Of a DNA stretch of 64,000 nt, positions 45,428-56,380 are shown piece by piece. This stretch comes from Coccinella septempunctata. Its lineage: Eukaryota > Arthropoda > Insecta > Coleoptera > Coccinellidae. The stretch lies in NCBI RefSeq assembly GCF_907165205.1, contig NC_058191.1, positions 8,248,501 through 8,312,500 on the forward strand, in the 5' to 3' direction. Position numbers and translations under genes: made by a program. The notes beneath the pieces are model-generated. The model did not search any database and had not been told where the DNA came from. It saw nothing but the letters and a program-made list of their open reading frames with translations. How positions within the stretch are numbered: the stretch's first letter is position 1; each line of letters opens with the position of its first letter.

Positions 45428-46110
45428 GATTGAGCTCGAGACCCACTAAAACCTAGGTCTGTTTCGTACCTGGTTCTGAGCATCTGCCTATACACTGTTC
45501 TCGTAATAGTTTTATTTCTGCTTGAACACTATCGTGCTGCGTTTAATGTGTTTATCCTCGGTTGGATATCACTCCATTGGATTGTTTGAATAAGTTTCTG
45601 TTCTTATTTCAATCCATTCTCAGTTGGTCTCTTGGTCTACTTCTGTGAATTCTTATTCTTCATTTGTCTTTCCCCAGGTCGTAGTCTTCTATTCTCCTGA
45701 GTTCTGGATTGGGATGTTCCTTCACCGTTTCTAATATGTACTTGGCTTTTCGATTCACAAACTGTGAGATCGTTTCCAATTTTAAATTTCCATATATATT
45801 TGTCTGTTTCTGACACACCATGGTGAATCTATTGCGCTACGTAGCAGCTTATTTTCTGTTGTTTGTATTATCCTGAGGCTTTTTGTCTCGAATGCCCACG
45901 CAACTGATCCATAGGTCAGCTGAGGCCTGGCGACAATTATTTTCAATTTTATCTCTTTGGTGATATGACTCCTTCTACCTTTTATATTGGGTTTGAAGCC
46001 GGTTCATCGCTGCTTTGGTTTTGTCAATCGCTTGTTTGATGTGACTCCCCAAAACAGTTCTTCGTCTAGTGTGATCCCTAGATACCCTATTAGGTGCATG
46101 CAGAAAAACT
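45428..46110 (-). mobile_element. Jockey-like LINE, minus-strand copy, tail to tail
   Basis: On the minus strand this copy has YLGITLDEELFW, a frame break, then SHIKQAIDKTKAAMNRL. ARPQLTYGSV and HPNPELRRIEDYD follow, with many further breaks, then a 3' UTR with GTGGGTCTCGAGCTCAA near 45429-45448 and an ATA-repeat tail. It is the same family as 44285-45420 but clearly diverged. The two face each other across about 130 bp. Confidence 0.75.
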
Positions 46111-46659
46111 CTACACGTAAGCATAGCTGCAGAAACGTTTTGAAAGTATAATTTGGTAACAGGCACACTCAGGGTTCCCCCGCTCTGGTTTCGTTGGTGG
46201 CTATCCATCTGTCGTACATTCGTCAAAAGCATCTCTGTAAGATAAGATGGCTCGATGGGAAATTTCGTTCGAGTGGGGCACAATGAAGTCTTCTCAGGAA
46301 GTCAAGACTTCTCATTGGAATGTCGCCCTCTAAGCCTGATGGTCCTTGGACGAAAAAGTAACTGAGCTCTTACTGGCACATATGAAACTGTTGAACTGTT
46401 GGTCTGTAGCAATCTTCTTCTTCTTGTACGTGCGGTGCCTCCACAAGCCTTAACCAAGACCTTGTGGCCCATTGTCCACCCTGCTGTAATTGAAGAAACT
46501 CATGCCCAACCATCCCGTATCCATTCCATAGGCTTTTAGCTCTACGAGACAGCTTCAAGTCCACAAAATCAATTGCGGACTGTTTATTTGCAGACCATGA
46601 CAGGCAAATTACAGTGCCAACTGTTGATCACCGGATCAGAACTCAGACTCACTTCATGC
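46111..46659. other. Unclassified, possibly transposon-derived sequence
   Basis: No gene could be supported. Less AT-rich than its surroundings, with a 64-codon minus-strand frame at 46370-46564 (WATRSWLRLVEAPHV) that I do not recognise. It lies between the LINE copy and the Tc1-like remnant and may be part of either or of another element. Confidence 0.3.
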
Positions 46660-47020
46660 CGTCCTCAGTTTGTCCTACCTCTCATTACTAGACACCGAAG
46701 GGATCGACTGGCTTAGTGCAAAGAACGGCTGAACTGAGACATTGAATGGAATAACATTATCTTTAGCTATGAATTCAGATTCTAATTGGGCATGCTTGAT
46801 GGCCAAGCAAGGGTGAGAAAGCTCCCAATTTAAAGTGAAAAGGCATGAGCACCACGCACTGTCAAATTTATCATAGGGAGCGTTATTGCTTATGGAAGTA
46901 GGTTACATTTGGTATTCATTCTAGGCAAGATGACCGCTGTGCCTTGCGTAACGCATGGCGCGGCGTTTGATTTGGTGAAACTACAATACATGTTCTGTCT
47001 TATATTCGAACGCTGTTCAG
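46660..47020 (+). pseudogene. Tc1-like transposase remnant
   Basis: In one frame with stops, the plus strand reads RPQFVLPLITRHRRDRLA, CKERLN, DIEWNNIIFSYEFRF, then LGMLDGQARVRK. Further on, in another frame, SVIAYGSRLHLVFILGKMTA. These follow the order of a Tc1-family DDE transposase: the region before the first catalytic Asp (usually FSDESRF, here with Tyr in place of Asp), the DGRARVRR block and the WGAI...GSR...MTA block. The rest of the catalytic domain is missing or unrecognisable. No terminal repeats were found. It is long dead. Confidence 0.65.
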
Positions 47021-47565
47021 CTTACTCCTCCTACAAACTAATACATAACCACATGTAGACAGAAGTACTTTGGGTCATTTTGAAGACAATCAACTCGATT
47101 TGTTGCATTGAACCCATAGATCTCCCGATCTTGTCACTTAAAATACAGTTTGTCATTTTAAAAAAGTATCATCTTTAATATCTCGGCCCCCATGAAAAAT
47201 CAGAAAAAATGGTAAGGTGAATTTTGGTTCGTAGAGGAACATTTTATACAGTTGGTTCCAATCAATTTGTATCAACCCTGTGATGATGACAGCAACACCT
47301 AAAATCTTGAATGACACGGGAGGTCTAGTCAGACCTTGTTTTAAAGATCATTTGATTGCCTTTCCAAACATACCGTAGGTACACTTGACTTTTTTTGTTG
47401 ATAAATAGCAAAACAATTCACAATAGCAAGAGTTGCAAAGAAACATTAAAAATATGAAACAATTGTCACTAAAAAAGATTTTCAAAATGTTGCCAATATA
47501 CTTGAATTTCTAGGCAAGGTTTATATATTCTGAAAGCTGTGTTTTATATACAATACAATTTAAAT
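47021..47565. other. AT-rich spacer, nothing firm
   Basis: No coding sequence supported. The block near 47170-47290 (AATATCTCGG, ATTTTATACAG) resembles transposon end sequence but without a partner in the window. Confidence 0.25.
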
Positions 47566-47622
47566 GTTCACAGAGAAAAAATCTGAAGGTGTTGAGTCTG
47601 GGAAGCGTGCTGGCCATTCAAT
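47566..47622 (-). pseudogene. IS630-like transposase fragment, minus strand
   Basis: The minus strand reads EWPARFPDSTPSDFF, close to the WPARSPDLTPLDFF signature that carries the last catalytic Asp of an insect IS630-like transposase family. Only this short piece is clear. Confidence 0.4.
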
Positions 47623-47791
47623 TGACCCTTTTCTAAGAATCCCTTTCTGTTCAATATGATCAATCAGTCATATAGACTTACTGGATGAGGTGGTTTTCAT
47701 CTACATAGAAATATGATTTCAAATTAAGTGTACAATCATAGATCATTTGAAAGAGAAATGAATTGCTAGAAGAGGACTAATTGTATAACTT

Positions 47792-47860
47792 CCACGCTCC
47801 CCAGACTTGACCCCCTTATTTTATCTCTCGGGACATTCATAGTCGGTTATGAGATGTTGA
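47792..47860 (+). pseudogene. IS630-like transposase fragment, plus strand
   Basis: The plus strand reads PRSPDLTPLFYLSGHS, another decayed version of the SPDLTPLDFFLWGH signature, 170 bp from and opposite to the fragment at 47566. Probably two copies or an inverted rearrangement of one. Confidence 0.45.
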
Positions 47861-47999
47861 AGATTTAAAGGTTTAGAATAAACACAGCAAAAATTCAAGT
47901 TGAAGTCTTTCATACCCTTTCTATATAAGGGATGAATTTGAAAGAATATTATAGTTCCGTCTACAAAATAATTTGACATTTTGAAAATCTTTTATGGTG

Positions 48000-50219
48000 A
48001 ACATTTTTCCATTATTTCAATGTTTCATTACTCTTGCTATTCAACTTTTTTTTAGTTTTTAGAACTAACAAAAAAGGTCACGTGTATCTATGGCATTTTT
48101 GAATGAGTAATCGAATTATCTTCAAAACACGGTGTCACGCAGGGTTTTTTTTTCGCACAGTTTGGGAAAGTGACACTTTGTGCCAAGGGTTGAACGCTCA
48201 CGCTTGTAGAAAATGTTGGATGCACAAAAAAATTGTTTTTTCTCTGATAGGCCGGAACTTTTCAGCCGATGTGTTACATTTAGTTACCATTTGTTTATTA
48301 ATATTGAGTCGATATTTATTTGGTAGGTAATATTCTTTCTAACAAATACTAAATACTTAAATACAATAATATACATGGTAGGACCTATAACTTGTTCCAC
48401 AGCGGCAAATTCTGCAAACAACAATTTTCTATTTTCATTTCCTTTGTTTTATATTTTGGGAAGAGAACCAATGAAAATTTTCTGACAAAACGCATGCCCC
48501 TCCCAAAATATCCTTCAATCATAAAAAAGAACGGCTCTCAGAAAAATGGTTACTTCTTCCCTTGCCATCTGGAATTATTACCTATTGTACTGAATGAAAA
48601 ACTGAATATTCTTATTGAATGTACAAAAAACTTCTTCTTTTTATTCTTCATGTTACACAATTATTACCCTGTAAATTCCACCGTTCTGACTATTCAACAC
48701 CGGTCATCCTTTCGAATAAAAACCCAACAATAGCCCATTCTCTACAACCTTTCCAACCCTATTTTTCGCAAAAAAAATATCTTCCATTGATCCCAATCAT
48801 GATTGCGATACAAAGAGACGTTTACAACCTTTCAGACTGAAACGATTCGTAAAGCATATGCCAATAACCACTTAATACCGCGTTAGATTACATTAATTCG
48901 AAATACAAGAATACTCTAAAGCAGATAAAGAGGTGGTGCAAATGGCGCATCTGCTACATATGTAAGAAGTTAGGTATTTAATTATACATCAACGTCAGGG
49001 TCTGAGGTATTATTGTAATAATATCCCTATAATCTGTTAAACACACCGCTCGGTAGGGTACACTATCATTTTATATTTAATTTGGGTTTTATAGTTCTCC
49101 TGGGATGCCAGGTCTTTTTGAATAATTTTTTCTGCCGGAAAAATGAAAGGGTTCTCAAATTAGACGGCCACTTACGGCACAATGCAAATACAGTAGGTTT
49201 GAAGAATTATAAAGAATCTTCAATGAAAAAGAAAGCATCAGGGCTCAGGTGGTTGGTAACACCAATTCATGGTTATATTTCAGATACGTCACACATTGTT
49301 GACTTTTTGTTATTTGAATTTTGTGAAAAATATCGAATTTTGTGAAAAATATTTGAGTTCCTGATGAATATGAGTAATGAAACTTTCGTTCTCTGTTCAT
49401 TACAGATTCTGCCAGGATCCCAGACAATGGAGTGGAGCTACTTTTGGATGCTAAAGTTATGGAAGAATAATACTAATAAGAGAGTACCTGAAATAAGGAT
49501 AAAACATTTCCTCACGTTCATTTTCCATTACAAAAGCCAATTCATCATCTAAATAGGCGTTCAAAATACCCATTCTGAGAATCCGTATCATTCCCAGTCA
49601 ATTAATTAGGGAGAATGCTGGCTAAGCGATCCGTTGAATAAGACCGTGAGGTAATATTCAATATTATCAAGTCATTAAAATCACTTTATGCGATACAGCG
49701 TAACGCTTATCAGATCCTTTAACGTAGCATTATTGAATATTACGTTGATGTAAATGATTATAGTAATAAAATAGGAAGTTAACATTATATATAATCTATT
49801 GAGGCTAGTTTAAAAACACTTAAGACTACATTAGGTTGCTCGTTCTGCTTATTCCTACGCGGGGGCAAAAAGATAACCAAAATTTTTCAAGGAATGCTAC
49901 GCAGGCAGCTGAAAACAGGATTATCCTATTTCGAATAGCAGAAGGAAATTAACAAAATTCACAGATGGGTTCATTTCAAGTAGGTAATATCGATTTCCTC
50001 TTACTCTCAATTTGTAATGGGTGCTGTTCATTATTTTAGTTTTTGAACAATAGCATTATTCGACACAGCTCTCCTAAGTTTTTGATCTACTTATGTTGAG
50101 GATTGAAAATAAAGTAATGAACCGAAGAGAAAACCTTTTCCTCCAACTATGATTATAATATATTATATACCTGGTGTCCCAACTAAAACAGTCCAGTATT
50201 TCATTTTTCCAGAAAATGC
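48000..50219. other. AT-rich upstream sequence, no gene seen
   Basis: Several open frames of 60-113 codons occur, but none shows a domain, signal peptide, splice context or unusual composition. No repeat arms found. Confidence 0.3.
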
Positions 50220-50227
50220 TCAAAGAT

Positions 50228-50405
50228 CATTAGCGCACCCAGAGGGGGGCACGGGGGCACGTGCTCCCCCCAAGTGTCGAAAAGCTAACTGATTTTGCTA
50301 TGGTAAAACCGTAAAAAACTACTTTCATCAAGCTTGCAGCTAGGCGTGCCCTCCCCAGAACCTATGTGTGTCCCCCCCCATAATATCATTCTGGGTGCGC
50401 CACTG
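50228..50405. mobile_element. hAT-like MITE (178 bp) with 8-bp target duplication
   Basis: The ends CATTAGCGCACCCAGA and TCTGGGTGCGCCACTG are 16-bp inverted repeats with two mismatches. Both sides carry TCAAAGAT (50220-50227 and 50406-50413). An 8-bp duplication and CAGTGGCG-type ends are hallmarks of the hAT superfamily. The interior is rich in C and G runs and codes for nothing. Confidence 0.85.
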
Positions 50406-50671
50406 TCAAAGATGAGTCAATTTTTATGCAGGGGGAAATTTTGTGACTGCAACAACTTGATCCGCTTATGGCAACATAATGAACTATGAAATATAAAAAT
50501 TCATGATATGGGAATTGATTCAACATTAAAATCCTAGTGAAACTTATATCTTTATTATTATTATTCATATATATATCCTCATCCTGATTCTCCATAGACA
50601 CCGAAGTACCCCTCAGAAGCTCTGTAAGCTTGTGCAAGTTCAGAGAATCAGTTATGTACATTATACTACTT

Positions 50672-50790
50672 ACGGCCAGTTTAATATCAAATTTAGTACC
50701 TACTTTAGGCTTAAAGCCTACTCAAGTGTTATTTTAGCATGTCTAAGGAAGGCTTTGAAATTAAACTTCAAATTTGATTATAAAACTGAC
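50672..50790. repeat. Small hairpin MITE, family A, diverged copy
   Basis: Starts ACGGCCAGTTTAATATC and ends GATTATAAAACTGAC. It has the same ends and length (about 120 bp) as the hairpin MITE at 62347-62473, with more mismatches. Confidence 0.6.
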
Positions 50791-50983
50791 TTATAGTCTT
50801 CAGAGGGGACATCAAATGCATGCATTTAATCTAACCTTGAAATTAAAACTCCAAGGTTGAAATAAATTTCAAGGTCATTTCAAGTTTCAATAGATATTTT
50901 GAATAGGGATATATGTACATTTTTACTTTTCATAATTTATTCTTCGTAAAAAACTAGGAATATTTTGTCTCTTTCGTTTTTGG

Positions 50984-52080
50984 ATATCGATTGAAATTTA
51001 ATCTGGGAGGACCCTTCTGAAACATTTTAGGGTTTTCACTCAGTCTCTGAAACAAAATCAATTAAAAAATTGAAATAATTGATTTGTTCTTTAGTGAATT
51101 CTTGCACTGATTTTTCAGGGGCAAATCAGGTTGAAAAAATTGTTGAATGACAATGAACGAAATATGGAACTTTGATAACATCGTAACGTTTCGTAACCAG
51201 ACTCCTTCATCAGACGAATTCATTAAAAATCTTCTGAATTGTAGTTTCGCAAAAATTGAAATTTGTCAATACACGGAGACTATGATTCATTTAATTTTGA
51301 GATTAACGGATGACAGTTCTTTTCTCAGTTAATTAATCCAAATACGATCTCTTCCTACTGAACAATTGGCCAAATTTTTTTTTTGATCCAACAAAATACA
51401 CGTAGACTCATAGACTGTTTAATTGTTTGTTTATATAATAAACCGGTTCTGTCATTAAAATTTTAATGTTATTCCAATTCATCATGTGGTCTCCTATATT
51501 AGAACAGACATGATCTTCTGCAATCTGATTATGTATAAATTTATCTATTTTTATGTTCGCGTTTTCTTTTTTCTAGAGGTCTAGATGTTTCACCTGTATT
51601 AGTTTCACCACAAATACAGGAAATGTTGTAAAAACAATTTTTTGATTTTGTTTCTCATTCAATGGTTTCGTTTTTGTTAGTAGGTATAGATCTCAAATCA
51701 GTTTGTGTTTTAAAAACAGTTCTTATGTTGTATTTGGAATCAATTCTTCTCATTTCTTCTGAAAGGATGATAAATTTGGTTGTTCCTGATCATCATTATG
51801 ATTTGGCTAGACAAAATTTAATATGGTTTTTTCTACCTGCTTGGTAATGATTATGCCTAAGAAATTCTTCAATAAAGTCAATTTCATTATATCTAATTTC
51901 GGGTCATTCGGGTGTAGAAGAAATAAAATGAGCTCCATCATAAAGTGTTTGATACCTCTTTTGACACTCACTTGGTGATTGAAATGAAAATTTCAATATC
52001 TATTAGTGTGTCTCTTTTGATTCCTTTTCGTTTTTGCCATAAAATGAATTGTTGTGGACATACGTGTTTGTTTTTTCTTT
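50984..52080 (-). mobile_element. Penelope-like element with GIY-YIG domain, 5'-truncated
   Basis: The 3' terminus lies at about 50984 (TTTCAATCGATATCC on the minus strand). Going 5', the 3' UTR, post-endonuclease region, GIY-YIG domain and a linker to the RT thumb can be followed to about 52080. This is the longest Penelope copy in the window; the reverse transcriptase core is missing. Frames are broken many times. Confidence 0.75.
51150..52080 (-). pseudogene. Penelope-like RT-thumb and GIY-YIG endonuclease, broken
   Basis: On the minus strand, in shifting frames: SVKRGIKH (thumb/linker), then EEMRRID-KYNIRTVFKT (about 51720-51790), SCICGETNTGETSRPLEKRK (about 51570-51625, the GIY-YIG core with its Cys-rich lead) and REHKNR. 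After these come HMMNWNNIKILMTEP-YY and SLRVFCW. This order is that of a Penelope-like C-terminus. The usual YIG Tyr-Ile-Gly is changed to NTG at this site, so the nuclease motif is not intact. Stops and shifts make it inactive. Confidence 0.75.
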
Positions 52081-53091
52081 GAAACAAGGAATATATGTAC
52101 AATTAGTTATGTTTGTTAGGGTTTCAATTCTTTTCATGCCTTTTTCTTCAGTATGACCTTCATTATTTTGTCTCCACCTGGCGCCATACTCTGTCGAGAC
52201 CTATTGCTTGCTTATTTTGGAATCTTTCTGTTATAATCTCTATATGTTTCATTTTGCTGAGTGTTTTTTTTCTCAGATTGCCCTGTAATTGAGAGATTTA
52301 GGTATTCAGTTTCTTCTGTAAGCTCGCACAAGTTGATGTGCTTTCCCCATTTTTGTGTTAGAAGCTAGTGTAAAATATTATCGAAGATTTTTTGACCAGG
52401 TTTCTTTTCTATTATAAGCTTGAGAAAACATTTCCAATATATCATTATGAACGGAAGGCGACCAAGACCTTTTACAATGACTGATGGTAATCCCTACAAA
52501 CGAGGCAAGTAAAATGATTTTGGTTGCTTCCACATCCATAAAATTCCCTTGATATCGTTTCTAACGTTCTCCGCCACTGGTTTCGTGGCCATCCAATTAA
52601 GGAAACAAAACCGATAATGCCATAAAATCAGTGAAACCGGACGGCGAACTAATATAATCGTCAAGTCGAAAATGTCCGACGTGTCCGAGGGTGTCGTGGA
52701 CGTCTTCTTCGTAGATACGTGGCGATAACGAGAAGGTCCCGTCGTATTTGACCTAATCGCTGTCCACGACCTGGAAGTAAATCACCCGAGACAAGGCAGA
52801 CCGATGCACACCGCTCGAAAAGTGGTAGGAACCTGCTGTGGGTCGGTAGAGTTCATTCTGGTGAGGTTAATTTAAATATTTTACTCCAGTTGAATAATAG
52901 AAATGTTATATTTCGAACTATAACTCAATGACAGTACCTACCCTCTAGGAGTAATTAGATATTTTAGGATTGGGGCAAGAACAGAAAACGATGACCTCTA
53001 GTGCGATCATGTATTTGTCGACGCTTCGCAGATTTTCGTCTGCTTCTTCAGACCTAAATTTGATGTTGTCTTCTGATTACCCATCTGAGTG
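52081..53091. other. Spacer with a GC-richer island
   Basis: Up to about 52440 the sequence may be further decayed transposon DNA, A-rich on the minus strand. About 52550-52870 is notably less AT-rich, CpG-bearing and not repeated, a candidate regulatory island. No gene supported. Confidence 0.3.
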
Positions 53092-54560
53092 TCTGTGAAC
53101 AAATGCGAAATCGACCTCCCTTCCAAGATACAGCCTTTGGAAGGCGATGAAGAGTTGACAGTTTTTAATTTTTTTCACGGGTTCTAAAAAACACTTCAAC
53201 TACACGTAATATGAAGCACTAAGTAGATGTTACTCATAAAATTTTTTTAGATCTCATTACTTTATTGTTAAGGTTTGAAAATAACCGTTAACCCGATATG
53301 ATTTTCCTTCAAAAATTGTTTTCGCGCGATAGATTTTTTAAGAAATAAAATTTGTTGACTCCGTTGGTTTTTATATGATGATCCAACAAGTGTTGTTCAT
53401 CTCCGAAGATGGTCTTAGAGAAACTCAAGAGTCACTCCCCCTCCGACATCATCCCTCCTTTTTGGAGTAGGATGGAACTGGAGAGAGAGCTTGCCTGTGT
53501 GCTACAATAGACCGCTTGGTTGCAGTGGCAGGTTTGGTTTATCCGTCCAAAACACCCAGCACTGAGTATCAGTAAAAGTGTTGTTCATCTTTGCAGTTTT
53601 CCATCGTACTGATGAGGACCAAAAGTCCGAAATACGTGTCTGCGGTTAATATTTCTCAGAGGGTTATGTCCGTTAAATTTCTTCTATCTGTTTAAAACTG
53701 TTCTCTCTGTATCCTACGTTTTAAATAAAATTCTCTTAAGTTTTCCCATTCAATACTGGAGCAAAAAAGTTTCTTGCAAAATTTCGATAGAGTCGATATT
53801 TTTCTCGGAATAAATAAAAATATACAAGCAGTTCTGATCACTGTTAGTTCATTCCATTTCGGCCCGGTACTTTCACCTTCGAATAAATTTTATTCAACGA
53901 ATAATGACGTACCGACATTCGATCTATGACAAATAAACTCTTCTAATTAAGTTTCAATGACAGATTTATTCGATGAATAACACTATCTGAAAGTGAAAAG
54001 ACTGCATTTTTACTAATCTTACGAATAAGACTTAATAAATGCGAATAAATTTATTTATTCGCACGTGAAAGTACCGGGCCTTAATCGTATAAGTATTCCA
54101 TGTAATGACTACCTCCCGCTAAAATACATGCATATCAACTCTCTGCCTCATAGACCTTCGATAAACTGCTTATAAGTTGTCATTTATTTCGAGAAGACTA
54201 TCAACCCTATCGTACAGGAGACTTTTTTCTCTAGCATCGAATGGGAAACCATAAGAGAATAGTATTTTTCGAAAATTTATCCTACGAAAACAATTTTTGA
54301 AGGAAAATCATAAGGGGTTGTTATTTTCAATCCCTGTTAATGAAGTCATGAGATCTAAAAAAACTGTGTGAGTAACATCTATTCAGTGCTTCATATTATG
54401 CATAGTTTTATGACTCAGTGTTTTTAAGAACCCCAGAAAAAAATTGAAAACTGTCAACTCGCCATCGCCTTCCAAAGGCTGTATCTTGGAAGGGAGGTCG
54501 GTTTTAAAAAAAAAATTATAGAAATCATCTCTCAAAGTCCTTCGCATTTGTTTACAGATA
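53092..54560. mobile_element. Large inverted-repeat element (1.47 kb)
   Basis: Arms of about 240-280 bp (53092-53335 and about 54275-54560) are inverted copies with blocks GACCTCCCTTCCAAGATAC, CCTTTGGAAGGCGATG, AGATCTCATGACTT-like and TTTTCCTTCAAAAATTG. The right arm has an extra segment near 54505-54535. The interior includes CTGATGAGGACCAAAAGTCC near 53612, of the type found at retroelement 3' ends, and a nested MITE at 53861-54080. No transposase found. Confidence 0.75.
53861..54080. mobile_element. MITE of 220 bp, PIF/Harbinger-like ends
   Basis: Ends GGCCCGGTACTTTCAC and GTGAAAGTACCGGGCC are perfect 16-bp inverted repeats, extending imperfectly into TTCGAATAAATTTATT. GG-CC-type ends with a 3-bp TWA duplication are usual for PIF/Harbinger. 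Here the right flank is TTA and the left is TTC, so the duplication is not perfect. It sits inside the larger inverted-repeat element. Confidence 0.7.
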
Positions 54561-56160
54561 GCCTGTAAGGGCAGACAATCTTGTATTGTTTGCAATATTT
54601 TATAGGTGATGATCATATACAATATTACGCAAATCTATATATGATCTTACTGAAGGTCATTTTTTTCTGTCTTTGCTTTAATCCAACAATATTAAATTCT
54701 CTGATAAATTCTTTTATTTCTTAATAGTTATACAAGAAGATTCGAAAAGAATTTTAGTATTCTTCTGAAGTGTACAAATTTTGAATTGAACTTATATCAA
54801 AATTACAGAGTAATAGGACCATATAGCTGTACGAAATAAAAGATGGACCTTATTTTCTATTTATATACCTACATATATATATTTAGGTATGTAGCGCTTG
54901 TACGAGGAACCGTTTGACGTAATACGTGGATTGCTTTAAATGCAATTTCAGTTCTTGCCACTGAATTTGGATCATGGATACATGACACCATCTTCGTTCT
55001 GGGGATGACGGAGAGGAAAAGGATATGCGTTGGACCGTTGCCTGCAGATTACGCTGGGAGAGTAGCCTTCAATATCTTATGCCAATTCATTTCTTTCCAT
55101 CTTCAATGTCTACTATAGATACTGAAGATAAGGACATGGAAAAAGGCGACGAAGCAAACATAGCCAAAAATAACGACAAAAAGAATAGATAGCAAATACT
55201 AAAAAACTGGAGTAAATGACGATATAGAAAATTGAGGCACACCGTGAAAATGATCAAGAGGAGAGATTACTATGCCATATCAGAGAAAATGATGAAGACA
55301 GAAGACACAGAAAGGTCACATCAAAAGCCCCGACCACAAAATTTTTAATTCAACCATAAATAATAAAAGATAACTGAAGTTTCAGTTAAAATCACTCCAA
55401 ACATCTATATGAAATATATAAAAGAATTAGAAAATGCGGAAACTGATCAATGAAGGATATCCACCGAGATTCAATAAAACTGCACCAATTGAGAAAAGAG
55501 CAAAACAAACGAAGAAATCGGAAGAGAAGAAGAAGAAACGAAAGGAAAACGGAGTGGATGTCAAAAGAAGACATTTAAACGAAGAAGAAACAGAACTCGC
55601 TTAACAATTCATGGAAATTATACAACTAAAACTAACAGAAAAATTGTCTAGCAGAATAACTGCAGACGTCAGAGGTATATATATACACAAATCAAGCACA
55701 CAAAAAAACAGGACAATAAACAACATAGAGAAAATAAGATGCTCATAAAAATCTCAAGAATCTGCAATGGAATAAAACAGTGCAGACAATATAACACACC
55801 GATGAAAAAAATTAATAAAAGAGGTGCTACAGTCATCCAAAAGTACGATATTATACGAATACTTCATCAAGTGCCACCGACGAAAGCTTAAGCAATATAG
55901 GCAGGAAAAGTAAAGTACACAGAAAAGAAGAATAATCACAACAATGACAATGGAAGAAACACATTCTACTAGAGGGGAAATAGAAATATACTCAACATCG
56001 CAATAAACCAAAATATAAAAAACAACGATAATGGACTAATAATCGTTGTTATTTTTACGTGTCTTTTTTCAGAACGTTATACTTTTCATTCATAAAAGAA
56101 AACGTTCAGATAAAAGTTTATACTATACGTCGCCATCTCCATACATCAATATAATTATGA
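54561..56160. other. A/purine-rich stretch, possible old retroelement
   Basis: From about 55090 the plus strand is strongly A- and purine-rich for over 1 kb, unlike its surroundings. Open frames are short and lysine/glutamate-rich on the plus strand. This resembles the ORF1 or 5' part of decayed LINEs, but no motif allows a firm call. Confidence 0.3.
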
Positions 56161-56380
56161 AGGAAGAAGAAAAGAATTACACATCACTTGAGAATTTAAA
56201 AAAAATTCTAGAAAACACAACCGAAAATAATAAACTATGTGATCCATAGAGCCTGAAACAGCAGGTCTTAAACCTGGAAGAAACTATACAGAAGGCACTA
56301 AAAGAAACAATGGATGAAGAGAAAAAAGATAAATTACCGGGAAACATAAAAAACTTCGTGGATCTGAAAAACATAAAATA
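56161..56380 (+). pseudogene. Possible coiled-coil coding fragment
   Basis: The plus strand from 56157 reads MKEEEKNYTSLENLKKIL, then a stop near 56248, and after it QQVLNLEETIQKALKETMDEEK in the same frame. The heptad-like Leu/Ile/Lys/Glu pattern suggests a decayed coiled coil, as in LINE ORF1 proteins. No family recognised; it may be chance in an A-rich region. Confidence 0.25.
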
